Shown in pieces: positions 1-8,779 of a stretch of 64,000 bases of DNA (position 1 is the first letter of the stretch; each line of letters begins with the position of its first letter). Made by a program: the position numbers and the translations under genes. The notes under the pieces are model-generated. The model did not search any database, was not told the origin of the DNA, and saw only the letters and a program-made list of their open reading frames with translations. The stretch comes from Hafnia paralvei ATCC 29927 (GTDB taxonomy: Bacteria > Pseudomonadota > Gammaproteobacteria > Enterobacterales > Enterobacteriaceae): contig NZ_LXET01000008.1 of the NCBI RefSeq assembly GCF_001655005.1, positions 15,347-79,346 of the forward strand, read 5' to 3'.

Positions 1-29
1 ACATGATGTCCGGTAATGTTGAGCTGCAT
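1..29 (-). CDS. hpf: Ribosome hibernation promoting factor, 5' end only
   Basis: Only the first ten codons are inside the window; they read MQLNITGHHV on the minus strand, the N-terminus of the ribosome hibernation promoting factor that promotes 100S dimers in stationary phase. A GAAGGAAG Shine-Dalgarno lies just upstream of the ATG at 29. The position directly after rpoN matches the enterobacterial order rpoN-hpf-ptsN. The rest lies beyond the left edge, so nothing can be said of its integrity. Confidence 0.88.
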
Positions 30-52
30 AGTGTCTTCCTTCTCTGTTATGG

Positions 53-1486
53 TCAAACCAATTGTTTGCGTTGGTTAGACGGTGGGATGGACAAAGACTC
101 TCGGTATTTAGCAACGGTACGTCTGGCAACCATAATACCCTGATCGGCAAGCAAGGTCGCTAGCTTGCTGTCGCTCAGCGGTTTAGCTGGGTTTTCCGCT
201 GCAACGAGCTTTTTCACTAGTGCGCGAATCGCCGTTGACGAAGCTTCGCCTCCATCTTCGGTACTGACGTGACTAGAGAAGAAATATTTCAGTTCAAATA
301 TACCTCGCGGACTGTGCAGGAACTTCTGCGTGGTCACACGAGAAATGGTGGATTCATGCATGTCGACTTGCTGAGCGATATCGGCCAGCACCATCGGCTT
401 CATATATTCGGCACCATTATCAAAAAATGCCTGCTGCTGTTCAACGATGCAGCGTGAAACCTTCAACAGCGTGTCATTACGGCTTTCTAAGCTTTTAATC
501 AGCCACTTCGCTTCTTGCAGATTGCTGCGGATGAATTGCGTGTCGCTGTCGCTGCGGGTTTGTGCGCCGAGCGAGACATAGTGCTGATTAATTTTAAGAC
601 GTGGAACGCTATCCTGATTCAGTTCGACGACCCAGTGGCCTTGGTGTTTATGCACTAAAACGTCTGGGATGACATAATCTGATTCGCCGGTATTGATAGA
701 GAGCCCAGGACGCGGATCGAGCGTTTGAATGAGCTGCATGGCTGCTTTTAACACGTCTTCTTTCAGCTTAGTCGAACGCATCAGATTACGGAAATCGTGG
801 TTGGCTAACAGATCTAAATGTTTATCAACAATGAGACGAGCTTCGCTTAGGAACGGGGTATCATCGGCAAACTGAGAAAGCTGTACTAGTAAACAGTCAC
901 GTAAATCGCGTGCAGCAACGCCGACGGGATCAAAACGTTGTACACGTTTGAGCACGGCTTCAATTTCATCCATCATCACAAGTTCATCACCCATGCTCTC
1001 TAAAATATCGTCGAGAGAAGAAGTGAGATAGCCGGTATCATCGACGGCGTCTACGATGGCGGTGGCAATGGCCAGATCGGTGTCGCTGAAGGGCGTTAGC
1101 TCAACTTGCCACATTAAATAGTCTTGCAGGCTTTGTGTTGTTTCACCTTGATAGATAGGCAGCTCATCATCGCTGTAATCAGTGCCTGTGCCTGAGGGCG
1201 TTCCTGCTGTGTAGATTTCATCCCATGTGGCATCGAGGGGGAGTTCCTCGGGCATATCCGGTTGCTCTAGCTGTTCACGTGTGTCCAGCTCCTCGTTGAC
1301 TTCTTCCGTTGAAGTTTCTATTTCATCGTGAGTGTCATCTTGTTCAAGCAGTGGGTTGCTTTCTAACGCCTGTTGGATCTCTTGCTGAAGCTCTAGCGTT
1401 GATAGTTGCAACAGGCGGATCGCCTGCTGCAATTGTGGTGTCATCGCTAACTGCTGACTTAGCCTGAGTTGCAAACCTTGCTTCAT
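53..1486 (-). CDS. rpoN: RNA polymerase sigma-54 factor
   Basis: Sigma-54 directs RNA polymerase to -24/-12 promoters and needs AAA+ activators for open-complex formation; targets include nitrogen assimilation genes. The protein starts MKQGLQLRLSQQLAMTPQLQQAIRLL, the Gln/Leu-rich activator-interaction region I, followed by an acidic region II (about residues 50-120), the core-binding region, and the RpoN box ARRTVAKYRE near the C-terminus. The frame is open further upstream, but ATG 1486 gives 477 aa, the E. coli length, and the upstream residues are not sigma-54-like and overlap lptB. It follows lptB with a 121-bp gap containing an inverted repeat, and hpf follows 23 bp later. Confidence 0.97.
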   Translation of the reverse strand: MKQGLQLRLSQQLAMTPQLQQAIRLLQLSTLELQQEIQQALESNPLLEQDDTHDEIETSTEEVNEELDTREQLEQPDMPEELPLDATWDEIYTAGTPSGTGTDYSDDELPIYQGETTQSLQDYLMWQVELTPFSDTDLAIATAIVDAVDDTGYLTSSLDDILESMGDELVMMDEIEAVLKRVQRFDPVGVAARDLRDCLLVQLSQFADDTPFLSEARLIVDKHLDLLANHDFRNLMRSTKLKEDVLKAAMQLIQTLDPRPGLSINTGESDYVIPDVLVHKHQGHWVVELNQDSVPRLKINQHYVSLGAQTRSDSDTQFIRSNLQEAKWLIKSLESRNDTLLKVSRCIVEQQQAFFDNGAEYMKPMVLADIAQQVDMHESTISRVTTQKFLHSPRGIFELKYFFSSHVSTEDGGEASSTAIRALVKKLVAAENPAKPLSDSKLATLLADQGIMVARRTVAKYRESLSIPPSNQRKQLV

Positions 1487-1559
1487 AATCGCGAGCTCAT
1501 TTCCATTGGTGCAAGCAGAACTAAAAAAAGAGTCCGGCCGCATAAAGACCACCGTACGG

Positions 1560-1586
1560 CATATCCTGCGCAAAGTGCAGGATATG
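1560..1586 (-). other. Perfect 10-bp inverted repeat between lptB and rpoN
   Basis: CATATCCTGC (1560-1569) and GCAGGATATG (1577-1586) are exact inverse complements around a 7-nt loop, inside the lptB-rpoN gap. On the transcribed minus strand a run of seven T lies about 35 nt further on (around 1524-1530), too far for a standard intrinsic terminator. It could be an attenuator, an RNA-processing stem or a protein site. Confidence 0.6.
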
Positions 1587-1607
1587 TATGACGCAAGATA
1601 GCCGTCA

Positions 1608-2333
1608 TTACAGACGGAATTCTTCACCCAGATAGACGCGTTTAACCTGCTCATCATCTAAGATTTCAGATGGAGTGCCATGAGCAATGAGGTTGCCCTG
1701 ATTCACAATATAAGCACGCTCACAAACGTCTAACGTTTCACGCACGTTATGGTCGGTAATCAATACGCCCAAACCGCGATCGCGCAGGTGTTCAATAATT
1801 TTTTTAATATCAATAACAGAGATTGGGTCAACGCCCGCAAATGGCTCATCCAGCAGGATGAACTTAGGATTTGCGGCTAAAGCACGTGCAATTTCGACGC
1901 GGCGGCGTTCGCCACCGGACAGTGACTGTCCGAGGTTGTCGCGTAGATGGGCAATATGAAACTCTTCCATCAGTTCGTCGGCGCGGTCGGCGCGCTGTTC
2001 TTTCGTGAGGTCATCACGAATTTCCAGCACGGCCATCAGGTTGTTATACACACTCAAGCGGCGAAAGATAGAGGCTTCTTGTGGCAAGTAGCCTATTCCA
2101 CGACGTGCACGAGCGTGAAGCGGCAGCAGACTGATATCTTCATCGTCGATTTCAATACGGCCTGCATCGCGTGGAACGATGCCGACAACCATATAAAACG
2201 TGGTCGTTTTACCCGCGCCATTGGGTCCGAGCAGACCTACGATTTCACCTGAATTAACGGTCAGGCTAACGTTTTCAACTACGCGGCGACCTTTGTAGGC
2301 TTTGGCCAGATTTTCAGCAATTAAAGTTGCCAT
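1608..2333 (-). CDS. lptB: LPS export ABC transporter ATPase LptB
   Basis: Cytoplasmic ATPase of the LptB2FGC complex that extracts lipopolysaccharide from the inner membrane and pushes it along the Lpt bridge. All ABC motifs are visible: Walker A GPNGAGKTT (about residues 35-43), signature LSGGERRR, Walker B FILLDEPFAGVDP and the switch histidine in ITDHNVRE. Length is 241 aa, the usual size. It lies 6 bp after lptA and is the fifth gene of the kdsD-kdsC-lptC-lptA-lptB run, linking Kdo synthesis with LPS transport. Confidence 0.98.
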   Translation of the reverse strand: MATLIAENLAKAYKGRRVVENVSLTVNSGEIVGLLGPNGAGKTTTFYMVVGIVPRDAGRIEIDDEDISLLPLHARARRGIGYLPQEASIFRRLSVYNNLMAVLEIRDDLTKEQRADRADELMEEFHIAHLRDNLGQSLSGGERRRVEIARALAANPKFILLDEPFAGVDPISVIDIKKIIEHLRDRGLGVLITDHNVRETLDVCERAYIVNQGNLIAHGTPSEILDDEQVKRVYLGEEFRL

Positions 2334-2339
2334 AACGAA

Positions 2340-2969
2340 TTAGTTACTCTTGGTCTGTGAGGACTGGCTAAACGGAGATTTGCCTTTTGATGCAGCAGGT
2401 TCATTCTGCGCTTTCGGCTTAGCTGGCGCAGGCGTCGCTGCTGCTTTTCCACCTTTATCCTGCAACTGAGATGGAATCAACACGGTGGTAACGCGCTTGC
2501 CTTTATCGCTGAAGGCTTCCATTTGCTGTTGTTTAACCAGATAGGTAATTTTGTCACCTTTGATACTGCTATCAACCTGCTGCAGGAATGCATTGCCGGT
2601 CAGGATAACGAAGTCTTTATCCAGTTCGTAGCGAAGCTTCTGCCCATGGCCGCTGACAGGTTTACCATTGTCTTGCATCTGGTAGAACGTTACGGGATTA
2701 CCATAACCTTCAACGACTTCTTTACCCTGAGCACCGTTAGGACGGATGACGACAACTTTGTCTGCATTAATCTTAATCGTGCCCTGAGTCACGACGACAT
2801 CACCGGTAAAGGTGACGGTGTTGCCTTGCATATCCAACGACTGCTGAGCCGAGTCGATATGAATCGGCTGCTCTGTATCTCCGGTCAGAGCCAGCGCTGG
2901 AACGCTTGCCGTTAGCAATGTACCGGCAACGATAAGGCTAAGGATTTTGTGGTTTGTTTTGAATTTCAT
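2340..2969 (-). CDS. lptA: Periplasmic LPS bridge protein LptA
   Basis: LptA forms the periplasmic beta-jellyroll bridge that carries LPS from LptC to LptD. A signal peptide is visible (MKFKTNHK, hydrophobic stretch, cleavage after ALA near residue 27), followed by the OstA core with QPIHIDSAQQSLDMQGN and TGDVVVTQGTIKINADKVVV. At 209 aa it is longer than E. coli LptA (185 aa) because of an Ala/Pro/Lys-rich, probably disordered C-terminal tail from about residue 172. Its start overlaps the end of lptC by 32 bp, suggesting translational coupling. Confidence 0.97.
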   Translation of the reverse strand: MKFKTNHKILSLIVAGTLLTASVPALALTGDTEQPIHIDSAQQSLDMQGNTVTFTGDVVVTQGTIKINADKVVVIRPNGAQGKEVVEGYGNPVTFYQMQDNGKPVSGHGQKLRYELDKDFVILTGNAFLQQVDSSIKGDKITYLVKQQQMEAFSDKGKRVTTVLIPSQLQDKGGKAAATPAPAKPKAQNEPAASKGKSPFSQSSQTKSN

Positions 2970-3516
2970 AGTAGGTTTTTACCTTGTCAATCAGCCTTGC
3001 GGTTTTTTCCCGCATGTTCCCGCGCATCTTCAGACCATGGGAGGTGAAGTTTGACCCATAAAGAGTGACTTCATCATCAGAGCTGACGTCCTGAGTCACT
3101 AGGTTTACCTGCGCATTATCGGTAGTAATCCTTTCCAATTGCGAGGTCGTCGTCAAACTGTTTACTTCTACATTTCCGTATAGATAAAGCATACGGTCAT
3201 CGGTTAGCTTTGCCTTATCCGCACGGATAGACCAAGTCGGTAAGGTGTCCTGATCGTAAGTCGTCAGCACCGGATGAGTAAACCAACTGGTTTTATCCTC
3301 CGAGAAATGCTGAACATCTTCTGCTACCAGCTTATAGCTTAGTTTACCTGTCGGGTCATAGACCACGGTCAGAGTATGCTGGCTGCGATAGGTCGGCTCC
3401 TGATTATTGACAGCCACTTGAGAGGTATCAGAATCATTTTCTGTCAGATTCCAACCAATCAGTGCCAACGCAATAATCGTTAATAGCAGGATGACCCAGC
3501 GTTTGGTTTTACTCAT
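2938..3516 (-). CDS. lptC: LPS export membrane protein LptC
   Basis: Bitopic inner-membrane protein that receives LPS from LptB2FG and hands it to LptA. One N-terminal transmembrane helix is visible (RWVILLLTIIALALIGW, residues 6-22), followed by a periplasmic OstA-like beta domain, e.g. SYKLVAEDVQHFSEDKTSWFT. Length 192 aa fits the family. It overlaps kdsC by 4 bp (ATGA) and lptA by 32 bp, so the three genes are tightly coupled. Confidence 0.97.
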   Translation of the reverse strand: MSKTKRWVILLLTIIALALIGWNLTENDSDTSQVAVNNQEPTYRSQHTLTVVYDPTGKLSYKLVAEDVQHFSEDKTSWFTHPVLTTYDQDTLPTWSIRADKAKLTDDRMLYLYGNVEVNSLTTTSQLERITTDNAQVNLVTQDVSSDDEVTLYGSNFTSHGLKMRGNMREKTARLIDKVKTYYEIQNKPQNP

Positions 3517-4079
3517 ATTGATAGCCCTTTGGCCTCATCCAGTTTGCCCTGCGACTGTAGGATGAGATCGCATAACTCACGAACTGCACCGCGCCCGCCT
3601 GAAATACGGGTAACATATTGAGCGCGCTGCAATAAAATAGGGTGCGCGTCAGCTACTGCAACGGAAAGTCCAACTTTGGCCATCACCGGCCAGTCAATCA
3701 AATCATCGCCAATGTAGGATACCTGATGCGGCTGCAAGTTCAGATCGGCGAGAATTTTCTCAAAGGCAATCAGTTTATCAGACTGCCCCTGATATAGGTG
3801 TTCAATTCCTAGCGTAGTTGCTCGATCGGCAACTAATTTAGATTGGCGACCGGTAATGATCGCCACATGAATGCCTTCGGTAATGAGACAGCGGATACCA
3901 TAGCCATCGCGTACGTTAAACGCTTTTAGCTCTTCGCCGTTGTTGCCCATGTAAATCAGGCCGTCAGACAAAACGCCGTCAACGTCGCAGATGACGAGAC
4001 GAATTTCTGCTGCGCAGTCCATGATTTTACGGGCAACAGGGCCATAACAGGTAGCGATATTCATACCTTGCTCATTCAT
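3513..4079 (-). CDS. kdsC: 3-deoxy-D-manno-octulosonate 8-phosphate phosphatase
   Basis: HAD-superfamily phosphatase that converts Kdo-8-phosphate to Kdo, a step toward the LPS inner core. HAD motif I is CDVDGVLSDG, followed by the conserved stretch MGNNGEELKAFNVRDGYGI and the motif IV GDDLIDWPVM. Length 188 aa matches E. coli. It follows kdsD after 25 bp and overlaps lptC by 4 bp. The start at 4079 fits the N-terminus seen in orthologs (…IATCYGPV). Confidence 0.98.
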   Translation of the reverse strand: MNEQGMNIATCYGPVARKIMDCAAEIRLVICDVDGVLSDGLIYMGNNGEELKAFNVRDGYGIRCLITEGIHVAIITGRQSKLVADRATTLGIEHLYQGQSDKLIAFEKILADLNLQPHQVSYIGDDLIDWPVMAKVGLSVAVADAHPILLQRAQYVTRISGGRGAVRELCDLILQSQGKLDEAKGLSI

Positions 4080-4104
4080 TAATTTTTCACCTAAACGTTA
4101 ATTC

Positions 4105-5091
4105 TTAAACCACGCCAGCGCGCAGCATATCATGCATATGAACCACGCCAATCAGTTGATCGCCATCAGCAACCAGCAGCGAAGTGATATGACGAGCCTG
4201 CATCAGGTTTAATGCATCGACAGCTAAGGCATTTGGACGAATGCGGATACCACCGGATGTCATAACATCGGCAATTTTCGCATTATTTAAGTCAACGCCT
4301 AAGTCAAAGATGCGACGTAGGTCACCATCAGTGAAAATACCTTCGATTTTCATCAGGTCATCACAGATGACGGTTAACCCGAGATTTTTGCGTGTAATCT
4401 CCAGCAGAGCATCACGCAGAGAGGCATCACGGCTGACGTGCGGTAACTCACTACCGGTGTGCATAATGTCACTCACGCGGAGTAACAGTTTGCGGCCTAA
4501 GGCTCCCCCGGGATGCGAAAGGGCGAAATCCTCAGCGGTAAAACCACGAGCCTGCAATAGTGCAACGGCAAGCGCATCGCCCATGACCAGTGTTGCCGTT
4601 GTGCTGGTGGTTGGTGCCAGACCTAACGGGCAGGCTTCCTGTGGGACTTTCACGCATAGGTGGATATCTGCCGCCTTACCCATCGAGCTGTCTGGGTTGT
4701 TGGTCATGCAGATCAGTTTTACTTTTTGGCGTTTGAGTACAGGAATCAGCGCTTGAATCTCATGGGATTCGCCAGAATTGGAAATTGCTAGCACGATATC
4801 ATGTGAGCTGACCATGCCCAGATCGCCGTGGCTTGCTTCACCCGGATGCACAAAGAACGCGGGAGTGCCTGTGCTGGCTAGCGTTGCCGCAATTTTGCGA
4901 CCAATATGGCCTGACTTACCCATCCCCATCACGACGACTTTGCCTAAGCAGCTTAGGATCGCCTCGCAGGATTTAGTGAAGTCTTCATTAATGTATTGGT
5001 CTAACTGTGCCAGTCCTTCGCGTTCAGTTTGAAGAACTTGCTTTCCCACTCGCTGGAAGTCAAATCCCGGCTGTAAATCCAAATGTGACAT
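4105..5091 (-). CDS. kdsD: Arabinose-5-phosphate isomerase KdsD
   Basis: Isomerises ribulose 5-phosphate to arabinose 5-phosphate, the precursor of Kdo. An N-terminal SIS domain carries GMGKSGHIGRK and the sugar-phosphate loop SNSGES; two CBS domains fill the C-terminal 120 residues (about 205-325). Length 328 aa is as in E. coli. It is the first gene of the Kdo/Lpt run, 75 bp downstream of yrbG. Confidence 0.97.
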   Translation of the reverse strand: MSHLDLQPGFDFQRVGKQVLQTEREGLAQLDQYINEDFTKSCEAILSCLGKVVVMGMGKSGHIGRKIAATLASTGTPAFFVHPGEASHGDLGMVSSHDIVLAISNSGESHEIQALIPVLKRQKVKLICMTNNPDSSMGKAADIHLCVKVPQEACPLGLAPTTSTTATLVMGDALAVALLQARGFTAEDFALSHPGGALGRKLLLRVSDIMHTGSELPHVSRDASLRDALLEITRKNLGLTVICDDLMKIEGIFTDGDLRRIFDLGVDLNNAKIADVMTSGGIRIRPNALAVDALNLMQARHITSLLVADGDQLIGVVHMHDMLRAGVV

Positions 5092-5166
5092 GTTTTTTTC
5101 TCACTCGATTCAGCGGTTTAATCGGTTATGCACAACGTTAAGCTATGCTTGCCGTCTTGTACTCAT

Positions 5167-6150
5167 TTAATACAGATTGATGGGGTGAGGCATAAATAGC
5201 AGCGCAACATACGCAATAAATCCGCACAGCAACAGTGCGCCAGCCATCCGGCCAATTTTGTGTTTTCGTCTGATACACAATGCGGTGAGCACGACGCTCA
5301 CGCCGAGCATCACCCAGTAGTCTCGGCCAAATGCACTTGGGTCAAAGTGAGTATCCCCCTGTGATATGAGGGCTGGAACACCAAGTACAATCAAAATATT
5401 GAAAATATTGGACCCAATAATATTACCCAACACGATGTCATGCTCGCCTTTTATTGCACCTGCGATTGACGTCGCCAGCTCAGGCAGACTGGTGCCAATG
5501 GCTATAATGGTTAGCCCAATCACTAATTCGCTAACGCCAAAATAGCGAGCGATAACCGTCGAGTTATCTACAATCATCTTTGCTGATAACGGTAAAATGA
5601 TCAGCCCCAGCGCAATCCACAGCAACGCCACCGTATTGCTGGTATCCTTGGGAAGTTCGGCCATTTGTTCATCGGTCAGAGGGTCGTTACCCTCACGCAT
5701 GGCTAAGCGAGCCATTTTTAGCATTAACCAGATAAAAGCGGTAAACGTTAGCAATAAAATGACACCATCCAGCAGACTTAGCTGATTGTCATAGAGCACA
5801 AAACCGCACAATATAGTCACGCCCAACATTAGCGGGAGTTCGCGCCTGAGAATATCAGACCGGACTGAAAGTGGGCGAAGCAGTGCAGCACTGCCTAAAA
5901 TCAGTAAGATATTCGCTATATTTGAACCAATAACGGTGCCGACCGCGGTGTTAAGTTGATTGTTCATCACCGCCGTCAGGGAGACGGTCAGCTCGGGCAG
6001 GGATGTGCCAATCCCCACAATTGTCATACCGATAATCATCGGTGGGACGCCGAACGATCGTGCGATAGCTGCGGCTCCGTAAACTAAGCGGTCAGCGCCA
6101 TAAACCAATAGTATTAAGCCAACAATCAACAATAGGGTGGCGAGCAGCAT
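5167..6150 (-). CDS. yrbG: Calcium/sodium antiporter YrbG
   Basis: Inner-membrane cation/Ca2+ exchanger of the CaCA family. About ten hydrophobic helices are visible in two homologous halves, each with the ion-binding alpha-repeat: GMTIVGIGTSLPELTVS near residue 40 and GLTIIAIGTSLPELATS near residue 217. Length 327 aa is typical. It heads the minus-strand run toward kdsD; in E. coli it also neighbours kdsD. The physiological ion is not proven for this family member. Confidence 0.95.
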   Translation of the reverse strand: MLLATLLLIVGLILLVYGADRLVYGAAAIARSFGVPPMIIGMTIVGIGTSLPELTVSLTAVMNNQLNTAVGTVIGSNIANILLILGSAALLRPLSVRSDILRRELPLMLGVTILCGFVLYDNQLSLLDGVILLLTFTAFIWLMLKMARLAMREGNDPLTDEQMAELPKDTSNTVALLWIALGLIILPLSAKMIVDNSTVIARYFGVSELVIGLTIIAIGTSLPELATSIAGAIKGEHDIVLGNIIGSNIFNILIVLGVPALISQGDTHFDPSAFGRDYWVMLGVSVVLTALCIRRKHKIGRMAGALLLCGFIAYVALLFMPHPINLY

Positions 6151-6601
6151 GCAGAATCCTTTGTTGGGGACAATCCGGCGTTTTTGCAGGTTCGTGTAAA
6201 AAACGTAGCGAAAAATCGATTAATGGCGGTCTTACTCTGCTAATGGCGCGGAATTTCTTGCAAGTGAGCCATCGATGCAGGAGTTGAGCCAGAATCCTCG
6301 TTAATCGTAACAATTCTGACTGCCAGTGAAGGAAAAGTAAAACCCATGGCACCTTTAGTCAGAAAATCATGGGAAATATTTGTAAGAATGCACCCGATAG
6401 CCCTAGTTTCGAGCTGAAATGACAATATTGGCCAAAGTAATTAGCATTGTATTAGAGCAGAACGTGAGAGAATCCTGTTTCGTGCTGACTTGGACGAGTC
6501 TCTCTGGAGACTGAATATGGCTAACAGAAATTGAGTTTCGCGGCCGAAGGCTATCAGTGCAATAAATCAGTGCCATAACGATGACTAAGAGACCCTAGCT
6601 C
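6151..6601. other. Divergent intergenic region yrbG/mlaF
   Basis: This 451-bp gap must hold the promoters for yrbG (minus) and mlaF (plus). The only structure I see is a small hairpin, AGTCTC-tctg-GAGACT at 6497-6512, in the probable mlaF leader. Short open frames in it resemble no protein I recognise and lack good ribosome sites. Confidence 0.5.
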
Positions 6602-7432
6602 ATGAATCAACAGGCAACGAATTTGGTGGAAATCAACGGCATGAGTTTCAGCCGTGGTAACCGACAAATTTTTACCGATATAACGATGACCGTACCGAAA
6701 GGGAAAATTACCGCCATTATGGGGCCTTCTGGGATCGGTAAAACCACTTTACTGCGTTTGATTGGCGGGCAGATCCGTCCAGACAAAGGGGAAATTTGGT
6801 TTGATGGACAAAATATTCCCTCTCTTTCGCGTCATAAGCTGTTCGACGCTCGCAAAAAAATGAGCATGTTGTTCCAATCCGGCGCGTTGTTTACTGATTT
6901 AACCGTATTCGATAATGTAGCCTTTCCGCTACGCGAGCACACGCAACTGCCCGAGTCGCTGATTCGCACGACGGTGTTGATGAAGCTTGAAGCGGTAGGA
7001 TTGCGTGGCGCAGGTGGTTTGATGCCGTCTGAGCTGTCGGGAGGCATGGCGCGTCGAGCTGCGCTGGCGCGCGCGATTGCCCTCGATCCAGAAATGATTC
7101 TGTTTGATGAGCCCTTTGTGGGTCAAGACCCGATAACCATGGGCGTGTTGGTTAAGTTGATTGATGAACTTAATCATTCATTGGGCATTACCTGTGTGGT
7201 GGTATCACATGATGTGCCGGAAGTATTGAGTATTGCTGACTACGCTTATATTGTGGCTGATCAGCGCGTAGTGGCTCAGGGGGGTTCGAAAGAACTCAAT
7301 AGTAATACCGATCCGCGAGTTAGGCAGTTCCTTGATGGTATTGCCGACGGGCCAGTGCCGTTCCGTTATCCGGCAGGCGATTATCGCTCCGCGTTGCTTG
7401 GATTGGCCCCCTTAGGATCAGGGAGTAAGTGA
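6602..7432 (+). CDS. mlaF: Phospholipid ABC transporter ATPase MlaF
   Basis: ATPase of the MlaFEDB complex, which with MlaC and OmpC-MlaA maintains outer-membrane lipid asymmetry. It shows Walker A GPSGIGKTT, signature LSGGMARR and Walker B MILFDEPFVGQDP. Length 276 aa is near the E. coli protein (269 aa). It opens the mlaFEDCB operon; mlaE follows after 4 bp. Confidence 0.97.
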   Translation: MNQQATNLVEINGMSFSRGNRQIFTDITMTVPKGKITAIMGPSGIGKTTLLRLIGGQIRPDKGEIWFDGQNIPSLSRHKLFDARKKMSMLFQSGALFTDLTVFDNVAFPLREHTQLPESLIRTTVLMKLEAVGLRGAGGLMPSELSGGMARRAALARAIALDPEMILFDEPFVGQDPITMGVLVKLIDELNHSLGITCVVVSHDVPEVLSIADYAYIVADQRVVAQGGSKELNSNTDPRVRQFLDGIADGPVPFRYPAGDYRSALLGLAPLGSGSK

Positions 7433-7436
7433 TCAC

Positions 7437-8219
7437 ATGTTGTTAAATGCATTGGCGTCGTTTGGACGCCGAGGAATCAACGTTTGTGCCTCTTTTGGAC
7501 GTGCAGGCTTGATGATGTTTAATGCCCTGATAGGCAAGCCCGAGTTTGCCAAACAGTGGCCGTTGCTGCGTAAACAGCTATATAGCGTTGGTGTGCAGTC
7601 TTTGCTGATCATTATCGTTTCCGGATTGTTTATCGGGATGGTGCTGGGTTTGCAGGGCTATCTGATTTTAACCACCTATAGTGCAGAGGCGAGCCTTGGT
7701 ATGATGGTGGCGCTGTCGCTGCTACGCGAGCTTGGCCCGGTTGTTACCGCCTTACTGTTTGCAGGTCGAGCAGGTTCTGCGGTAACGGCAGAAATCGGTT
7801 TAATGAAAGCGACAGAACAGATTTCCAGTATGGAAATGATGGCAGTGGATCCGCTGCGCCGTATCGTTGCTCCGCGCTTTTGGGCGGGCATCATCAGTAT
7901 GCCTTTGCTCACGGCAATTTTCGTTGCCGTGGGTATTTGGGGTGGCTCTGTGGTGGGCGTTGATTGGAAAGGGATTGATAGCGGTTTCTTCTGGTCGGCT
8001 ATGCAAGGCTCGGTAGATTTTCATACCGATCTGGTGAACTGCATGATTAAGAGCGTGGTTTTTGCCATCACGATTATGTGGATTGCTTTGTTCAACGGCT
8101 ATGATGCCATACCGACCTCTGAAGGGATTAGTCGCGCGACCACGCGCACCGTCGTGCATTCGTCGCTGGCGGTCTTAGGATTAGATTTTGTGCTGACAGC
8201 ACTGATGTTTGGGAACTGA
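7437..8219 (+). CDS. mlaE: Phospholipid ABC transporter permease MlaE
   Basis: Inner-membrane permease of the Mla system. The protein has several hydrophobic helices and the conserved core LVALSLLRELGPV-like segment (here MVALSLLRELGPV), with LFAGRAGSAVTAEIG and SSMEMMAVDPLRRI. At 260 aa it matches E. coli MlaE, and the C-terminus (AVLGLDFVLTALMFGN) is identical to what I recall for that protein. It sits between mlaF and mlaD. Confidence 0.97.
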   Translation: MLLNALASFGRRGINVCASFGRAGLMMFNALIGKPEFAKQWPLLRKQLYSVGVQSLLIIIVSGLFIGMVLGLQGYLILTTYSAEASLGMMVALSLLRELGPVVTALLFAGRAGSAVTAEIGLMKATEQISSMEMMAVDPLRRIVAPRFWAGIISMPLLTAIFVAVGIWGGSVVGVDWKGIDSGFFWSAMQGSVDFHTDLVNCMIKSVVFAITIMWIALFNGYDAIPTSEGISRATTRTVVHSSLAVLGLDFVLTALMFGN

Positions 8220-8223
8220 TGCA

Positions 8224-8763
8224 ATGCAAACGAAAAAAAGTGAAATTTGGGTTGGCGTATTTATGCTTATCGCATTGTGTGCGGTAGTGTTCCTGTGCTT
8301 GCAGGTTGCGAATGTTAAGTCGCTGGGCAATGAACCCACTTATCGTATCTATGCGACCTTCGATAATATCGGTGGTTTGAAAGCACGTTCACCGATCAAA
8401 ATCGGTGGTGTCGTCATCGGGCGGGTTGCTGATATTACGCTAGATCCTAAAACCTATTTGCCACGCGTGGCGATGGATATCAACGAGCAGTACAACAATA
8501 TCCCTGACACGAGCTCACTGGCTATCCGTACCTCGGGGCTTCTCGGCGAGCAGTTCCTCGCATTAAACGTCGGTTTTGAAGATCCTGAGATGGGGACTGC
8601 TATTTTAAAAGATGGCGGAACGATTCAGGACACCAAATCAGCCATGGTGTTGGAAGATTTGATCGGCCAGTTCTTGTATAAGAGCGGCAACGATGATGCC
8701 AACAAGAAAGACAGCGCTTCAGGTGACGCTACTGCGCCAACTGAGGCTCCGGCAGCACATTAA
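8224..8763 (+). CDS. mlaD: Phospholipid transport MCE protein MlaD
   Basis: MlaD has one transmembrane helix and a periplasmic MCE domain that forms a hexameric lipid channel on MlaE. The helix follows MQTKKSEIWVG, and the MCE core reads IYATFDNIGGLKARSPIKIGGVVIGRV. The in-frame ATG at 8209 overlaps mlaE; I prefer ATG 8224 because the family starts MQTKKxEIWVG, giving 179 aa. The C-terminus is Asp/Lys/Ala-rich. mlaC follows after 16 bp. Confidence 0.96.
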   Translation: MQTKKSEIWVGVFMLIALCAVVFLCLQVANVKSLGNEPTYRIYATFDNIGGLKARSPIKIGGVVIGRVADITLDPKTYLPRVAMDINEQYNNIPDTSSLAIRTSGLLGEQFLALNVGFEDPEMGTAILKDGGTIQDTKSAMVLEDLIGQFLYKSGNDDANKKDSASGDATAPTEAPAAH

Positions 8764-8779
8764 TTTAGGGGATTTATGC

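Noticed and set aside
1487..1657. 57-residue N-terminal extension of RpoN
   Set aside because: It overlaps lptB, contains no sigma-54-like residues, and ATG 1486 gives the exact 477-aa family length.
6092..6425. Short minus-strand open frames upstream of yrbG
   Set aside because: No recognisable protein, no ribosome site, and they cover the promoter region.
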